Below, one piece after another: positions 9,570 through 19,996 of a stretch of 64,000 nt of DNA (positions within the stretch are counted from its first letter, which is position 1; each line of letters opens with the position of its first letter). Below the pieces are notes generated by a model. The model made no database searches and was not told the DNA's origin. It saw nothing but the letters and a program-made list of their open reading frames with translations. The DNA lies in contig NZ_JABIOQ010000060.1 of assembly GCF_018698455.1 (NCBI RefSeq), forward strand, positions 1 through 64,000, read 5' to 3'. The DNA comes from Sulfurimonas sp. Its GTDB lineage: Bacteria; Campylobacterota; Campylobacteria; Campylobacterales; Sulfurimonadaceae. The translations under genes and the position numbers were made by a program.

Positions 9570-10862
9570 ATACTTTTCGCCATGAACTGATTCGTCAAGA
9601 CCCATAGACTCTTGATCTTCATCAACACGAGACCCACCAGTTAATGCAGTAGCTATGTAATAAACTACAACTGTACCAACTAAAGTAAAGAGACCTACAA
9701 CTACAACTGATTCAATCTGGACTATGAATTGACCCATTCTATCTCCGTGATCTTTAAGAGGCCCGTTCCATAGTAAATCGTTATCTTTTACAGCTAAGAA
9801 TGCAGTTGCAAGAGCACCAAATAGACCAGCTAAGAAGTGAATACCAAATGCATCAAGAGAGTCATCGTAACCAAGTTTCTTTTTAAGGGAAGTAACACCC
9901 CAAAAAGCGAATAATGAACCAACAGTTCCTAAAATAAATGCACCAGTAACATCAACAAAACCAGCAGCAGGAGTAATAGCAACTAGACCAGCTACAGCAC
10001 CTGAAGCAAGACCTAAAAGAGTTGGTTTTTTATAAATTACCCATTCAGCAAGCATCCATGTAATAGCTGCCATTGCTGTTGCAATAGTCGTAGTTAAGAA
10101 AGCTAAACCAGCGATGGCATTTGCACCAAATGCAGATCCACCGTTAAATCCATACCAACCGAACCATAAGATAGCAGCACCTAAAGCAGTAAGCATTACA
10201 TTAGCAGGTTTCATTGCAATTTTTGGATAACCAGTACGTTTACCAACTAAGATTCCAAGAACTAAACCAGCTAAACCACCATTCATATGAACAACAGTAC
10301 CACCAGCAAAGTCAAGAGCACCAGCATCAAATAAAAGTGCACCGTCTCCACCCCATACCATGTGAGTAATAGGAGCATATACTACTAATCCCCATAAAGC
10401 AACAAATACTAACCATGTTGAAAACTTGATACGCTCTATAACTGAACCAGAAGCGATTGCAACTGTAATTGCAGCGAATGTACCTTGAAATACAACGAAT
10501 ACATAAGTAGGATATGTTCCACTTAAGTCATTCCAAGAAATTCCACTTAACATTACATGACTAAAACCACCAATTACATTTTGAACTGAAGCTGACTCAG
10601 CTGTTCCAAATGCTATTGAGTATCCAGCAACTATCCATACAATAAATGCAACTACAAATGCTCCAAAAACCATAGCATATGTATTTAATACATTTTTGCT
10701 TCTAGTCATTCCACCATAAAATAGTGCAAGGCCAGCAGGCGTCATAAGTAATACTAATGCAGTTGACATCATCATCCACGCAGTATCTCCAGTATCCAAT
10801 ACATCTTGGGCAAATGTAAGTGTCGGTAAAGCAAGTAATAATGCTATTAACCATTTTTTCAT
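9558..10862 (-). CDS. amtB: Ammonium transporter AmtB
   Basis: Signal-like MKKWLIALLLALPTLTFA then Amt core (WFGWYGFNGGSA, HMNGGLAGLVLG, GIHFLAGLFGALATA); ORF extends to 10892. Confidence 0.93.
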   Translation of the reverse strand: MKKWLIALLLALPTLTFAQDVLDTGDTAWMMMSTALVLLMTPAGLALFYGGMTRSKNVLNTYAMVFGAFVVAFIVWIVAGYSIAFGTAESASVQNVIGGFSHVMLSGISWNDLSGTYPTYVFVVFQGTFAAITVAIASGSVIERIKFSTWLVFVALWGLVVYAPITHMVWGGDGALLFDAGALDFAGGTVVHMNGGLAGLVLGILVGKRTGYPKIAMKPANVMLTALGAAILWFGWYGFNGGSAFGANAIAGLAFLTTTIATAMAAITWMLAEWVIYKKPTLLGLASGAVAGLVAITPAAGFVDVTGAFILGTVGSLFAFWGVTSLKKKLGYDDSLDAFGIHFLAGLFGALATAFLAVKDNDLLWNGPLKDHGDRMGQFIVQIESVVVVGLFTLVGTVVVYYIATALTGGSRVDEDQESMGLDESVHGEKYINS

Positions 10863-10950
10863 ATTAATCCTTTTTGTTTTATATTTCAGCACAAATTATA
10901 ATAGAACTTCTTCTGCTATTTTTCATTTAATTGATTAAAAACTAATCAGT

Positions 10951-11034
10951 TCATGACTTAAAACTATATTTAAGACCAATATTGAGATTTTGTTCCACAT
11001 GATGATTAATCTTTTTTTGATTTAAGTACAACTC
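10951..11034 (-). pseudogene. Possible 3' remnant of an outer-membrane beta-barrel gene
   Basis: Minus-strand reading LYLNQKKINHHVEQNLNIGLKYSFKS* preceded by in-frame stop. Confidence 0.3.
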
Positions 11035-11179
11035 CTCCTACCTTACCATAAGACGAAACAGTAGGCTTCTATTTTTCACATATTCAAATTATTTGTAAAA
11101 AGTTCTCTATTTTAAATGATTTCTTAACAGTAATTTAGCTATTATTTATAGATTTTATTTTTAATTAATAGGTGTTTCA

Positions 11180-13660
11180 ATGAGCGATTTGCTAAATAAC
11201 GATGATATACAACAGATAAATATAGAAGACACTCTCCAAAACTCTTACCTTGACTACTCAATGAGTGTTATTGTAGGACGTGCATTACCAGATGTTAGAG
11301 ATGGATTAAAGCCTGTTCATAGACGCATACTATATGCAATGGATAAACTAAACCTTTCACATGGTTCTAAGTTTAAGAAGTCAGCTCGTATAGTTGGTGA
11401 TGTTATCGGTCAGTACCATCCACATGGTGACAACTCTGTTTATGATGCATTAGTTCGTATGGCACAAGACTTTTCTATGAGAATGGAACTTGTAGACGGC
11501 CAAGGAAACTTTGGATCTGTTGATGGTGACTCTGCCGCTGCTATGAGATATACAGAAGCTCGTATGACAAAGTATGCAGGTGAACTTCTAAAAGACTTAG
11601 ATAAAAACACTGTAAATATGACAGATAACTATGATGGTACTACTAAAGAGCCGGACGTAATGCCTACTCGTGTTCCTAACCTTCTCATAAATGGTTCATC
11701 TGGTATCGCTGTTGGTATGGCTACAAACATCCCTCCTCATAATCCAACTGAAATTATGAATGGACTCAAAGCACTTCTAGCAAATCCAAATATTACTTTA
11801 GCTGAAATCATGGAGCACATTAAAGCACCTGACTTTCCAACTGGTGGTACTATCTTTGGTAAAAAAGGTATTACTGATGCTTATGATACTGGTCGTGGTC
11901 GTATAAAAGTTCGTGCAAAAACACATATAGAACAAACTGCAAAAAAAGAAATAATAGTAATTGATGAACTTCCATACCAAGTAAATAAATCTCGTCTAAT
12001 AGAAAATATAGCAAATCTTGTAAAAGATAAAATGATAGATGGTGTTTCACTCATTCGTGATGAGTCAGACCGTGATGGTATGCGTGTTATTATTGAGCTT
12101 AAACGCGATGCTATGAGTGAAATCGTTCTAAACAATCTTTTCAAACAAACAAGCATGCAAACTACATTTGGTATTATCATGTTGTCTATACTAAACCAAG
12201 AACCAAGAATTTTTGGAATTATAGAAATCTTAAAGCAGTTCATTAATCACCGTAAAACGGTAATCATCCGTCGTACGATTTTTGATCTTGAAAAAGCGAA
12301 AGCTCGTGCACACATCTTAGAAGGTCTTCAAAAAGCCATAGATATTATTGAAAAAGTAATTAAAACGATTCGTGCTTCGTCAAATGAAGAAGAAGCGAAG
12401 AACAATCTAGTTTCAGAATATGACTTCAGTGAGATTCAAGCAGCAAGTATTGTTGCTATGAGACTTGGTCGTTTAACTGGTCTTGAAATAGAAAAAATTC
12501 TAGCAGAACTTACAGAACTTTCAAAACTCATAGACTACCTAGAATCAATCTTAAAAAGTGAAGAGGTTCTTAAAGGTATCATTCAAGAAGAATTTGATGA
12601 AGTATCAGCTACTTATACAGAAGGTAGACGTACTGATATTGAAGATGATTATGATGATATTGATATCGAAGACCTTATTCCAAATGAGCCTATGGTTGTA
12701 ACTATTACACATAGAGGTTACATCAAACGTGTTCCTTTAGCATCTTATGAGAAACAAAAACGTGGTGGAAAAGGTAAAACAGCTGTTACTACATATGAAG
12801 ATGACTTTATTGAAAGCTTCTTTACTTGTAACACTCATGATACACTACTCTTTGTTACTGACCGTGGACAGCTTCACTGGCTTAAAGTTTATAGAATTCC
12901 AGAAGGAAGTCGTATTGCAAAAGGAAAGGCTGTTGTAAACCTTATTAACCTTGTAGCAGATGAGAAAATACGTTCTATCATTCCAACAACTGACTTTAGT
13001 GAAGAAAAAGGTCTTGTTTTCTTTACTCAAAAAGGTGTTGTAAAACGTACAAATTTAAGTGAGTTCTCTAACATTAGAAGTAATGGTGTTCGTGCAATTG
13101 TACTTGATGATGATGATGCACTTATCACTGCAAAAATTGCAGATCAAAGCATTAAGTATCTCTTTATTCTTACAAAAATGGCGCAGTGTATCAAGTTTGA
13201 AATAGAAAAAACTCGTGAACAAGGTAGAAGTACTCGTGGCGTAAGAGGTATTAAGTTCAAACATGAAGGTGATGTAGTAGTTGATGCTAATATCATTGCA
13301 AATGATGAACAAGAGATTCTTATAGTAGCAGAAAAAGGTATTGGTAAACGTACTGATGCTGGTGAGTACAGACTTACAAACCGTGGTGGTTCTGGTGTTA
13401 TAGCTATGAAAATGACTGCAAAAACTGGTAAAAATATCGTCGGATGCCTTATGGTTGATGAAACAATGGATATGATGGCACTTACTAATGCCGGTAAAAT
13501 GATACGTGTAGATATGCAAACTATCTCCAAATCAAGTCGAAATACATCTGGTGTTTATATACTTAAAGGTGATGATGTCTCTAGTATATCTCGTTGTCCA
13601 AAGCAAGAAAAAGATGAAGACGAAGATGACAATGATATTCCAACTTCATTTTTGGAATAG
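11180..13660 (+). CDS. gyrA: DNA gyrase subunit A
   Basis: [54 protein letters not shown]; GyrA-box-like KQKRGGKGK. Confidence 0.98.
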   Translation: MSDLLNNDDIQQINIEDTLQNSYLDYSMSVIVGRALPDVRDGLKPVHRRILYAMDKLNLSHGSKFKKSARIVGDVIGQYHPHGDNSVYDALVRMAQDFSMRMELVDGQGNFGSVDGDSAAAMRYTEARMTKYAGELLKDLDKNTVNMTDNYDGTTKEPDVMPTRVPNLLINGSSGIAVGMATNIPPHNPTEIMNGLKALLANPNITLAEIMEHIKAPDFPTGGTIFGKKGITDAYDTGRGRIKVRAKTHIEQTAKKEIIVIDELPYQVNKSRLIENIANLVKDKMIDGVSLIRDESDRDGMRVIIELKRDAMSEIVLNNLFKQTSMQTTFGIIMLSILNQEPRIFGIIEILKQFINHRKTVIIRRTIFDLEKAKARAHILEGLQKAIDIIEKVIKTIRASSNEEEAKNNLVSEYDFSEIQAASIVAMRLGRLTGLEIEKILAELTELSKLIDYLESILKSEEVLKGIIQEEFDEVSATYTEGRRTDIEDDYDDIDIEDLIPNEPMVVTITHRGYIKRVPLASYEKQKRGGKGKTAVTTYEDDFIESFFTCNTHDTLLFVTDRGQLHWLKVYRIPEGSRIAKGKAVVNLINLVADEKIRSIIPTTDFSEEKGLVFFTQKGVVKRTNLSEFSNIRSNGVRAIVLDDDDALITAKIADQSIKYLFILTKMAQCIKFEIEKTREQGRSTRGVRGIKFKHEGDVVVDANIIANDEQEILIVAEKGIGKRTDAGEYRLTNRGGSGVIAMKMTAKTGKNIVGCLMVDETMDMMALTNAGKMIRVDMQTISKSSRNTSGVYILKGDDVSSISRCPKQEKDEDEDDNDIPTSFLE

Positions 13661-13722
13661 TAATTGCTTTTATTAAAATATATATAATTATGAGTCATAG
13701 ACTCTAAAACCAAGGAAACACA

Positions 13723-14187
13723 ATGAAATTATCTCTTGTAATAACAGCTCTATTCAGTGGAGTTCTTTTAATAGCAGCTCCTAACACAGGAAGGGTACAA
13801 GCCTTTCAAGATACAGTAACAACACCTACTTTTTCACAAGTTGAAGAATCACAGGAAGTTTTACTTGAAAAAAATAAAAACTTACTTATTAGTGTTCTTG
13901 GTCAAGGTGTTGCACCGATGAATACATACTCACCTGCACAAGCTTTTGCCCTCGCAAAACGTGCAGCTATTGCTGATGCATATAGACTTGTTGCTGAAAA
14001 AGTAAAAGGTGTTCGTGTAGATGGACAAGACATAATAAAAAATATGATGGTTAAGCGATCTACTGTTAGAACTTCTGTTGAGGCTATGGTTAGAAATGCA
14101 AGCATTGTTGAAACTACATTTAAAGAGGGTCTATGCGAAGTAGAGATGGAAATTCTGATTTCTCACTCTCAGTTTCAGTTTCAGTAG
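13723..14187 (+). CDS. flgP: LPP20-family protein, FlgP-like
   Basis: AFALAKRAAIADAYRLVAEKVKGVRVDGQDIIKNMMV; lies between gyrA and flgR as I recall for C. jejuni. Confidence 0.65.
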   Translation: MKLSLVITALFSGVLLIAAPNTGRVQAFQDTVTTPTFSQVEESQEVLLEKNKNLLISVLGQGVAPMNTYSPAQAFALAKRAAIADAYRLVAEKVKGVRVDGQDIIKNMMVKRSTVRTSVEAMVRNASIVETTFKEGLCEVEMEILISHSQFQFQ

Positions 14188-14555
14188 GTTTTCTTCTTTT
14201 ACTACCCTCACTCGCTTTAAATGCGAGTGAATTCCTTATCTCCTATAGATACCTTGTTAAAGATGCTGTCCTTTATAATGAAACCTTAGAAATCTCAAAA
14301 ACAATGCAAAAATGTAAGGGAAAACCTTATCAATCAATTGTCTTTCAAACTCGAGATGATAAGAATTTAAAAAAAATCATAGAAAAAAATCATAGAAAAT
14401 TTGTAGACTATATTCATCACATAGGTCTTAATGTCGAGCATCATGATGCTACTATAAACTACAAATATAGCTCAACAACTATACTAACTCTTAAAACAAC
14501 CTGCTTCAAAGTCGATTTTAATGATAATTTTGTTAAAGTATCGCCTTTAAAATAG
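14133..14555 (+). CDS. Secreted hypothetical protein, positional FlgQ candidate
   Basis: Signal-like hydrophobic segment; overlaps previous ORF by 55 nt; lies between flgP-like gene and flgR. Confidence 0.5.
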   Translation: MRSRDGNSDFSLSVSVSVGFLLLLPSLALNASEFLISYRYLVKDAVLYNETLEISKTMQKCKGKPYQSIVFQTRDDKNLKKIIEKNHRKFVDYIHHIGLNVEHHDATINYKYSSTTILTLKTTCFKVDFNDNFVKVSPLK

Positions 14556-14575
14556 GCTAAATAACAGGATAATTT

Positions 14576-15718
14576 TTGAAAATTGCGATAGTTGAAGATG
14601 ATATCAATATGAGAAAATCTCTTGAAATCGCCATGGGCGATTATAAAGAGTTTCATATTAAAACTTTTAAAAATGCTAAAGATGCGATTAAAGGTCTTGA
14701 TGATAGTTTTGACTTAGTTATCACAGATATTAATATGCCTGGTATGGATGGTATAGAGTTTGTAAAAACTTTAAATGGCCGTTACGAGGTCATTATAATG
14801 ACAGGAAACGCAACACTTGGAAGTGCTATAGAGTCTATTCACCTCGGAGTCAAAGACTTTTTACTAAAACCTTTTGATGTTGATGCACTTATAGGTGCAA
14901 TTAAACGCGAGGATAAAGTACAAAAAGTGCAAAAGAGTGTTCCAAAAACTTCGAAGAAAAAAGCAAGTGGTTTTTTAGGTAAATCACCAGCACTGACTAA
15001 ACTTTTAAGTATTGTAGACAAAGCCTGTAAAACAGATGCAAGTATACTTCTTTTAGGACAGAGTGGTGTAGGTAAGGAAGTTTTTTCTACATATATTCAT
15101 AAAAACTCACCTCGTGCAAAAAAACCTTTTATTGCTATAAATATGGCAGCAATTCCTGAAAATCTTATAGAAAGTGAACTTTTTGGATTTGAAAAAGGTG
15201 CATTTACAGATGCGAGTGAAGCAAAAGCTGGACAGTTTGAGTTAGCAAATGGTGGAACTCTTTTTCTTGATGAAATTGGAGAGATGCCTTATGGCGTTCA
15301 AGCTAAACTTCTTCGTGCATTACAAGAAAAAGAAGTACGTAGACTTGGTTCATCTAAAAGCATAAAGATTGATATACGAGTTATCTCAGCAACAAATGCT
15401 AAGCTAACTGATAAAATAAAGAATGGAGAATTTAGAGAGGATTTATACTACCGTTTAAATACTATACCGCTTCATATTCCACCTCTTTGTGAGCGTAAAG
15501 ATGAAATACTCCAGATTGCAGAAGCAACATGCCAGCAAAACTGTGAAAAGTATGGATTTGATATAAAAACATTTTCACCAGAAGCAACAGCAACTCTTTT
15601 AGAGTACGACTGGCCAGGAAATATTAGAGAACTTATTTCTGTTGTTGAGCGTTCAGTCATACTAAGTGAAACACAAGAGATACAAAAAGATGAACTTTTT
15701 TTAGAAACACGGAAGTAA
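14576..15718 (+). CDS. flgR: Sigma-54-dependent response regulator, FlgR-like, no C-terminal HTH
   Basis: REC domain, [11 protein letters not shown] Walker [10 protein letters not shown] motif; ends shortly after [23 protein letters not shown] start. Confidence 0.85.
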   Translation: MKIAIVEDDINMRKSLEIAMGDYKEFHIKTFKNAKDAIKGLDDSFDLVITDINMPGMDGIEFVKTLNGRYEVIIMTGNATLGSAIESIHLGVKDFLLKPFDVDALIGAIKREDKVQKVQKSVPKTSKKKASGFLGKSPALTKLLSIVDKACKTDASILLLGQSGVGKEVFSTYIHKNSPRAKKPFIAINMAAIPENLIESELFGFEKGAFTDASEAKAGQFELANGGTLFLDEIGEMPYGVQAKLLRALQEKEVRRLGSSKSIKIDIRVISATNAKLTDKIKNGEFREDLYYRLNTIPLHIPPLCERKDEILQIAEATCQQNCEKYGFDIKTFSPEATATLLEYDWPGNIRELISVVERSVILSETQEIQKDELFLETRK

Positions 15719-15786
15719 TAGTAAAGTAGCGCAAAAAGCTAAAACTTGTTTGCACTAGAAAATAAAATAAAAAGATAGGAAAACAA

Positions 15787-16830
15787 ATGAGCGAAAATAG
15801 TAAAAAATATAATGTAGCAGTAGTTGGTGCCAATGGAGCTGTTGGTGAAGAAATATTAACTATCCTTGAAGAGATAGACTTTCCACTAAATAAACTTGTG
15901 CCACTAGCAAGTGCAAGAAGTATTGGTAAACAAGTAAATTTTAATGGTGCTGACATAAACATTATAGAGCTCACAGAAGACGTATTTAAAGATGAAGAGA
16001 TAGATATAGCTCTCTTTAGTGCTGGAGGAAGTGTTAGTGCTAAGTTTGCTCCATATGCGGTGCAAGCAGGAGCTGTTGTCATAGATAACACTTCACATTT
16101 TAGAATGGATGAGAACACTCCTCTTGTTGTACCTGAAGTAAACCCCGAAGATATAGCAAAATGGAGGCAGACAGGTATAATTGCTAACCCAAACTGTTCT
16201 ACTATTCAGATGGTTCAAGCACTTAAACCTCTTGATGATGCTTATGACTTACTACGTGTAGATGTAAGTACATACCAAGCAACAAGTGGAGCAGGTAAAA
16301 CCGCGATGGAAGAGCTAGTAAACCAAATGCAAGCATTCTTCGCGTTTACACTTGATGAAGCTGAACACAAAGCATTTAATCAGCAAATCGCTCTTAATGT
16401 CATTCCTCAAATAGATTCATTTACAGAAAATGGATACACAAAAGAAGAGATGAAAATGGTCAATGAAACGACTAAAATAATGCACAAAGACATAGCACTA
16501 AGTGCTACTTGTGTTCGTGTCCCTACCCTTCGTGGTCATGCTGAAGCACTTACACTTACTTTTGACTCTGAAGTAAATGCGGACGAGGCAAGAGAAATAC
16601 TAAGCAGAGCACCTAACCTTGTGATACTTGACAAACCAGATGAAGCGCTTTATCCTATGCCTGCAACATGTATAGATAAAAATGAAACTTTTGTAGGTCG
16701 TATTCGTCGGGATGTATACTCTAAAAATATGCTACACCTTTTTGTAGTAGCTGACAACCTTAGAGTTGGTGCTGCAACAAACGCAGTAAGAATTGCTCAA
16801 AAATGGATTGAATTGGAAGAAAACAACTAA
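15787..16830 (+). CDS. asd: Aspartate-semialdehyde dehydrogenase
   Basis: VAVVGANGAVGEEIL; NPNCSTIQMV; RVPTLRGHAEALT. Confidence 0.95.
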   Translation: MSENSKKYNVAVVGANGAVGEEILTILEEIDFPLNKLVPLASARSIGKQVNFNGADINIIELTEDVFKDEEIDIALFSAGGSVSAKFAPYAVQAGAVVIDNTSHFRMDENTPLVVPEVNPEDIAKWRQTGIIANPNCSTIQMVQALKPLDDAYDLLRVDVSTYQATSGAGKTAMEELVNQMQAFFAFTLDEAEHKAFNQQIALNVIPQIDSFTENGYTKEEMKMVNETTKIMHKDIALSATCVRVPTLRGHAEALTLTFDSEVNADEAREILSRAPNLVILDKPDEALYPMPATCIDKNETFVGRIRRDVYSKNMLHLFVVADNLRVGAATNAVRIAQKWIELEENN

Positions 16831-16831
16831 T

Positions 16832-17347
16832 ATGGAAAAGTTATTTGAAAACAGCCTCTGGGCTTCAAGATTTATTATTATACTTGCTGTTATTTTTGGT
16901 TTAATAGGAGCGGCTATACTTTTTATAGTTGCTTCTATTGATATTTATGATACTGCTAAGTTTGTACTAAATACATACTTATCACATTCTCATCCTTCAA
17001 CATTTCATGAAGATGTAGTTGGTGGGATTATAGGAGCTGTTGATTTATACCTTATTGGTGTGGTAATGCTTCTTTTTTCTTTTGGTTTGTATGAACTTTT
17101 CATCTCAGATATAGATGTTGCAAAAGATAAAGATGGTGAAGATAATAAAATACTTGCTATTCACTCACTCGACCAATTAAAAGATAAAATATCTAAAGTA
17201 ATAGTTATGGTTCTTGTCGTTGGTTTTTTTCAAAAAGTCGGACATACTCAGTACAATGGTGCATTAGATATGCTTTACTTTTCACTTTCAATAACTGCCG
17301 TAGCCGTTGGTTTATACTTTTTAGGTAAAGTCGGACACAAACATTAA
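16832..17347 (+). CDS. YqhA/UPF0114 family membrane protein
   Basis: MEKLFENSLWASRFIIILAVIFGL..., four hydrophobic segments. Confidence 0.8.
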   Translation: MEKLFENSLWASRFIIILAVIFGLIGAAILFIVASIDIYDTAKFVLNTYLSHSHPSTFHEDVVGGIIGAVDLYLIGVVMLLFSFGLYELFISDIDVAKDKDGEDNKILAIHSLDQLKDKISKVIVMVLVVGFFQKVGHTQYNGALDMLYFSLSITAVAVGLYFLGKVGHKH

Positions 17348-17375
17348 TAAAGATTAATAAAGATTAGGAATAAAA

Positions 17376-18419
17376 ATGAGTAAAATATTTGTAGATGCAT
17401 GTTTAGGTAAAGAAACGCCATACACTCCAGTTTGGATGATGAGACAAGCTGGTCGTTACTTACCAGAGTATATGGCAGTTCGAGCTGAAGCAGGAAACTT
17501 TTTAAATCTCTGTCACGATCCAAAAAAAGCGGCTGAAGTAACTCTTCAGCCACTTGACATTGTTGGTGTTGACGCGGCAATATTATTTAGTGATATTCTT
17601 GTTATTCCTGATGAAATGGGAATGGACTTATCGTTTATAAAAGGAGAAGGTCCTAAGTTTTCAGATCCTCTTCAAACACAGGCCGACCTAGACAGACTAA
17701 TTGGTGGTGACGAAGCTGCCAGTAAACTCACTTATGTTTTTGATACTATCAAACTTCTTCGTAAACAGCTAGATGAACGCGGAGACAATAAAGCCCTTAT
17801 TGGTTTTACTGGTGCACCATGGACACTTGCTACATACATGATTGAAGGTCAAGGAACTAAAACATACAACATTTGTAAAAAAATGATGTATTCAAACCCT
17901 GAACTACTTCATAATATCCTCAAAAAAGTAACTGAAGTTGTAAAACTTTACATGGAAAAGCAGATCCAATCAGGAATTGATGTAGTACAAATTTTTGACT
18001 CCTGGGCAGCAGCTATTGAGCCAGGTATGTATGATGAGTTCTCTTGGTCTTATATGGTTGAAATCGCTGAGTACCTAAAAGAAAAATATCCTGAGGTTCC
18101 TATTATTATGTTCCCTAAAGGCATCCCTGCATTTTATGACAAAGTATATGGAAACTTCGATGTATTTGGTGTTGACTGGGGTACTCCAATGTCACTTGCT
18201 AAAGAGAAACTAGGAGACAAGTATGTTCTTCAAGGAAATATGGAACCGTGTCGTCTTTACTCTCAAGAAGCTACTACTAAGTGCGTAGAAAAAATTCAAG
18301 AGACTATGGGTGGTAAACGCCATATATTTAACCTTGGTCATGGAATCCTACCTGATGTCCCTGTTGAAAATGCAATCCACTTTGTAAATGAATGTCACCG
18401 TGTCAGCGGAAAAAAATAA
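17376..18419 (+). CDS. hemE: Uroporphyrinogen decarboxylase
   Basis: [42 protein letters not shown]. Confidence 0.97.
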   Translation: MSKIFVDACLGKETPYTPVWMMRQAGRYLPEYMAVRAEAGNFLNLCHDPKKAAEVTLQPLDIVGVDAAILFSDILVIPDEMGMDLSFIKGEGPKFSDPLQTQADLDRLIGGDEAASKLTYVFDTIKLLRKQLDERGDNKALIGFTGAPWTLATYMIEGQGTKTYNICKKMMYSNPELLHNILKKVTEVVKLYMEKQIQSGIDVVQIFDSWAAAIEPGMYDEFSWSYMVEIAEYLKEKYPEVPIIMFPKGIPAFYDKVYGNFDVFGVDWGTPMSLAKEKLGDKYVLQGNMEPCRLYSQEATTKCVEKIQETMGGKRHIFNLGHGILPDVPVENAIHFVNECHRVSGKK

Positions 18420-19347
18420 TATCATATTTGGTCCGATAAACTCTCGCCGTTTTGGCATGAGTTTAGGTATAGACCTTTCCCCCTCGCACAAGCAGTGTAA
18501 CTTTGACTGTCTCTACTGTGAACTTGCACCAAGTGTTACTGTGAAGTCTCAGAGTAAGACAATAACTGTTGCATCAATTATAAATGAACTAAAACCCCAC
18601 CTTAACGATACAATCGATGTTATAACACTGACAGCTAACGGTGAACCAACCCTCTACCCTCTTCTAGATGAACTTATAGAACAAATTGATCTAATAAAAA
18701 AAGATACCCAAACATTAATTTTAACAAACAGTGCTACTCTTGTTGATGATAATATTTTTAACTCACTTTTAAAACTAGACCAAGTTAAGCTGTCTCTTGA
18801 TGCTATATCTGAAGATATATTTACAAAAATTGATAGACCTCATAAAAGTATAGATATATCACAAGTAGTTGATAAGGTCATCGCGTTTAGTGAAGTTTAT
18901 ACCGGTAAGTTATTTATTGAAATTCTTTTCGTATATGAATTAAATGATACTAAAGAAGAGATCCAAAAACTAAATGAAGTTCTTAAACATATAAAATGCC
19001 ATAGAGTTGATTTAGGAACTATTGATAGACCACCTGCTTATCCAGTAAGTGGTATAAGCTACAAAGAACTTCATTCTATATCACTTATGTTTGACAAAGC
19101 CTTACCTATTCATATAGCTTCTAGAACTCATGCTGAGCCAAACAACTCTTCTTATACTGATGAAGAAATTGTGAACACACTAGATAAACGTCCTTTAACC
19201 ATAGATGATATAAATTTACTCTTTGATAAAGAAACTATTTCTCGTTTTGAGCGAATGCTAAAAGACACTACTTTAAGTACAAAAAATGTCGGAAACCTTG
19301 TTTTTTACATACCAACTACAAATATACAAAGAAAACGCATAAAGTAA
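18388..19347 (+). CDS. Radical SAM protein
   Basis: CNFDCLYCE cluster motif; [22 protein letters not shown] overlaps hemE 3' end. Confidence 0.85.
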   Translation: MNVTVSAEKNNIIFGPINSRRFGMSLGIDLSPSHKQCNFDCLYCELAPSVTVKSQSKTITVASIINELKPHLNDTIDVITLTANGEPTLYPLLDELIEQIDLIKKDTQTLILTNSATLVDDNIFNSLLKLDQVKLSLDAISEDIFTKIDRPHKSIDISQVVDKVIAFSEVYTGKLFIEILFVYELNDTKEEIQKLNEVLKHIKCHRVDLGTIDRPPAYPVSGISYKELHSISLMFDKALPIHIASRTHAEPNNSSYTDEEIVNTLDKRPLTIDDINLLFDKETISRFERMLKDTTLSTKNVGNLVFYIPTTNIQRKRIK

Positions 19348-19358
19348 CTAAAATTAGC

Positions 19359-19387
19359 TTGACTTTTTTCATCTCATAAAGTATAAT
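19359..19387 (+). promoter_or_regulatory. Sigma-70-type promoter for tRNA-Asn
   Basis: TTGACT (19359-19364), 17-bp spacer, TATAAT (19382-19387), upstream of tRNA. Confidence 0.75.
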
Positions 19388-19403
19388 TTTGCCCTATAAA
19401 CAT

Positions 19404-19478
19404 TCCGGATTAGCTCAGCGGTAGAGTAGGGCACTGTTAATGCCTTGGTCGCTGGTTCGAATCCAGCATCCGGAGCCA
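19404..19478 (+). tRNA. tRNA-Asn (GTT)
   Basis: TCCGGAT...ATCCGGA acceptor pairing, anticodon GTT, TTCGAAT T-loop, encoded CCA. Confidence 0.96.
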
Positions 19479-19509
19479 CTTCAAACTTAAACCCCAAAAA
19501 CAAACACTT

Positions 19510-19776
19510 TCAAGCTATATTTAATAACTCGGTGTCAAATTCGGTGCCATTTGGTGTCAACTCTTGTTTTAAAAACTGACCTCTTTTTTTATTTTCTCTC
19601 TTAATGTATCTTTCATACCTTGATAAAGTCATAGTTGAATCTGTATGACCCAGCATATTACTAACCAATAAAATATCTTCACCATTCTCTAACATTAGAG
19701 TTGCAAATGTGTGTCTTGTATGATAAATAGGTCAATAATCAAGCCCACACTGTTTAAGTAGATTTTGAAGTAGTAA
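19510..19776 (-). pseudogene. Tyrosine integrase C-terminal remnant
   Basis: Minus strand LLQNLLKQCGLDY*PIYHTRHTFATLMLENGEDILLVSNMLGHTDSTMTLSRYERYIKRE (HxxR and LGH motifs), interrupted by TGA; N-terminal part missing. Confidence 0.8.
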
Positions 19777-19949
19777 TTGAACACTTTAATTTATTTACAA
19801 GTGAAATCACAAAAGAAACTGTAGCTGTTATTGATAATGCTTCTATTCACACGAGTCATAAGTTTAAAGGGATGCTAGAGAAATTGGAATCTCAAGGAGA
19901 GTTTAAACTTAACTATCTTTTATCTTCCTCCCTTTTTCCCTCAACTTAG
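19776..19949 (+). mobile_element. IS630-family transposase fragment (DDE)
   Basis: IEHFNLFTSEITKETVAVIDNASIHTSHKFKGMLEKLESQGEFKLNYL then frameshifted LPPFFPQL. Confidence 0.7.
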
Positions 19950-19996
19950 TACCTTTTTTAAAGAAATTATGTCAAAATATACTAAGTGGGTTTACA

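Noticed and set aside
13055-13530. Antisense ORFs inside gyrA (and similar nested ORFs in polA, rsmH, proA and others)
   Set aside because: Low-complexity Ser/Thr/Cys-rich translations opposite strong coding frames; no recognisable motifs
11180-13660. Asn at the GyrA Ser83-equivalent position ([10 protein letters not shown]) as a quinolone-resistance mutation
   Set aside because: Helicobacter GyrA naturally has Asn here; more likely lineage wild type than acquired resistance
17344-17367. Tandem TTAATAAAGA x2 between the YqhA-like gene and hemE
   Set aside because: Only two 10-bp copies in AT-rich DNA; no further support
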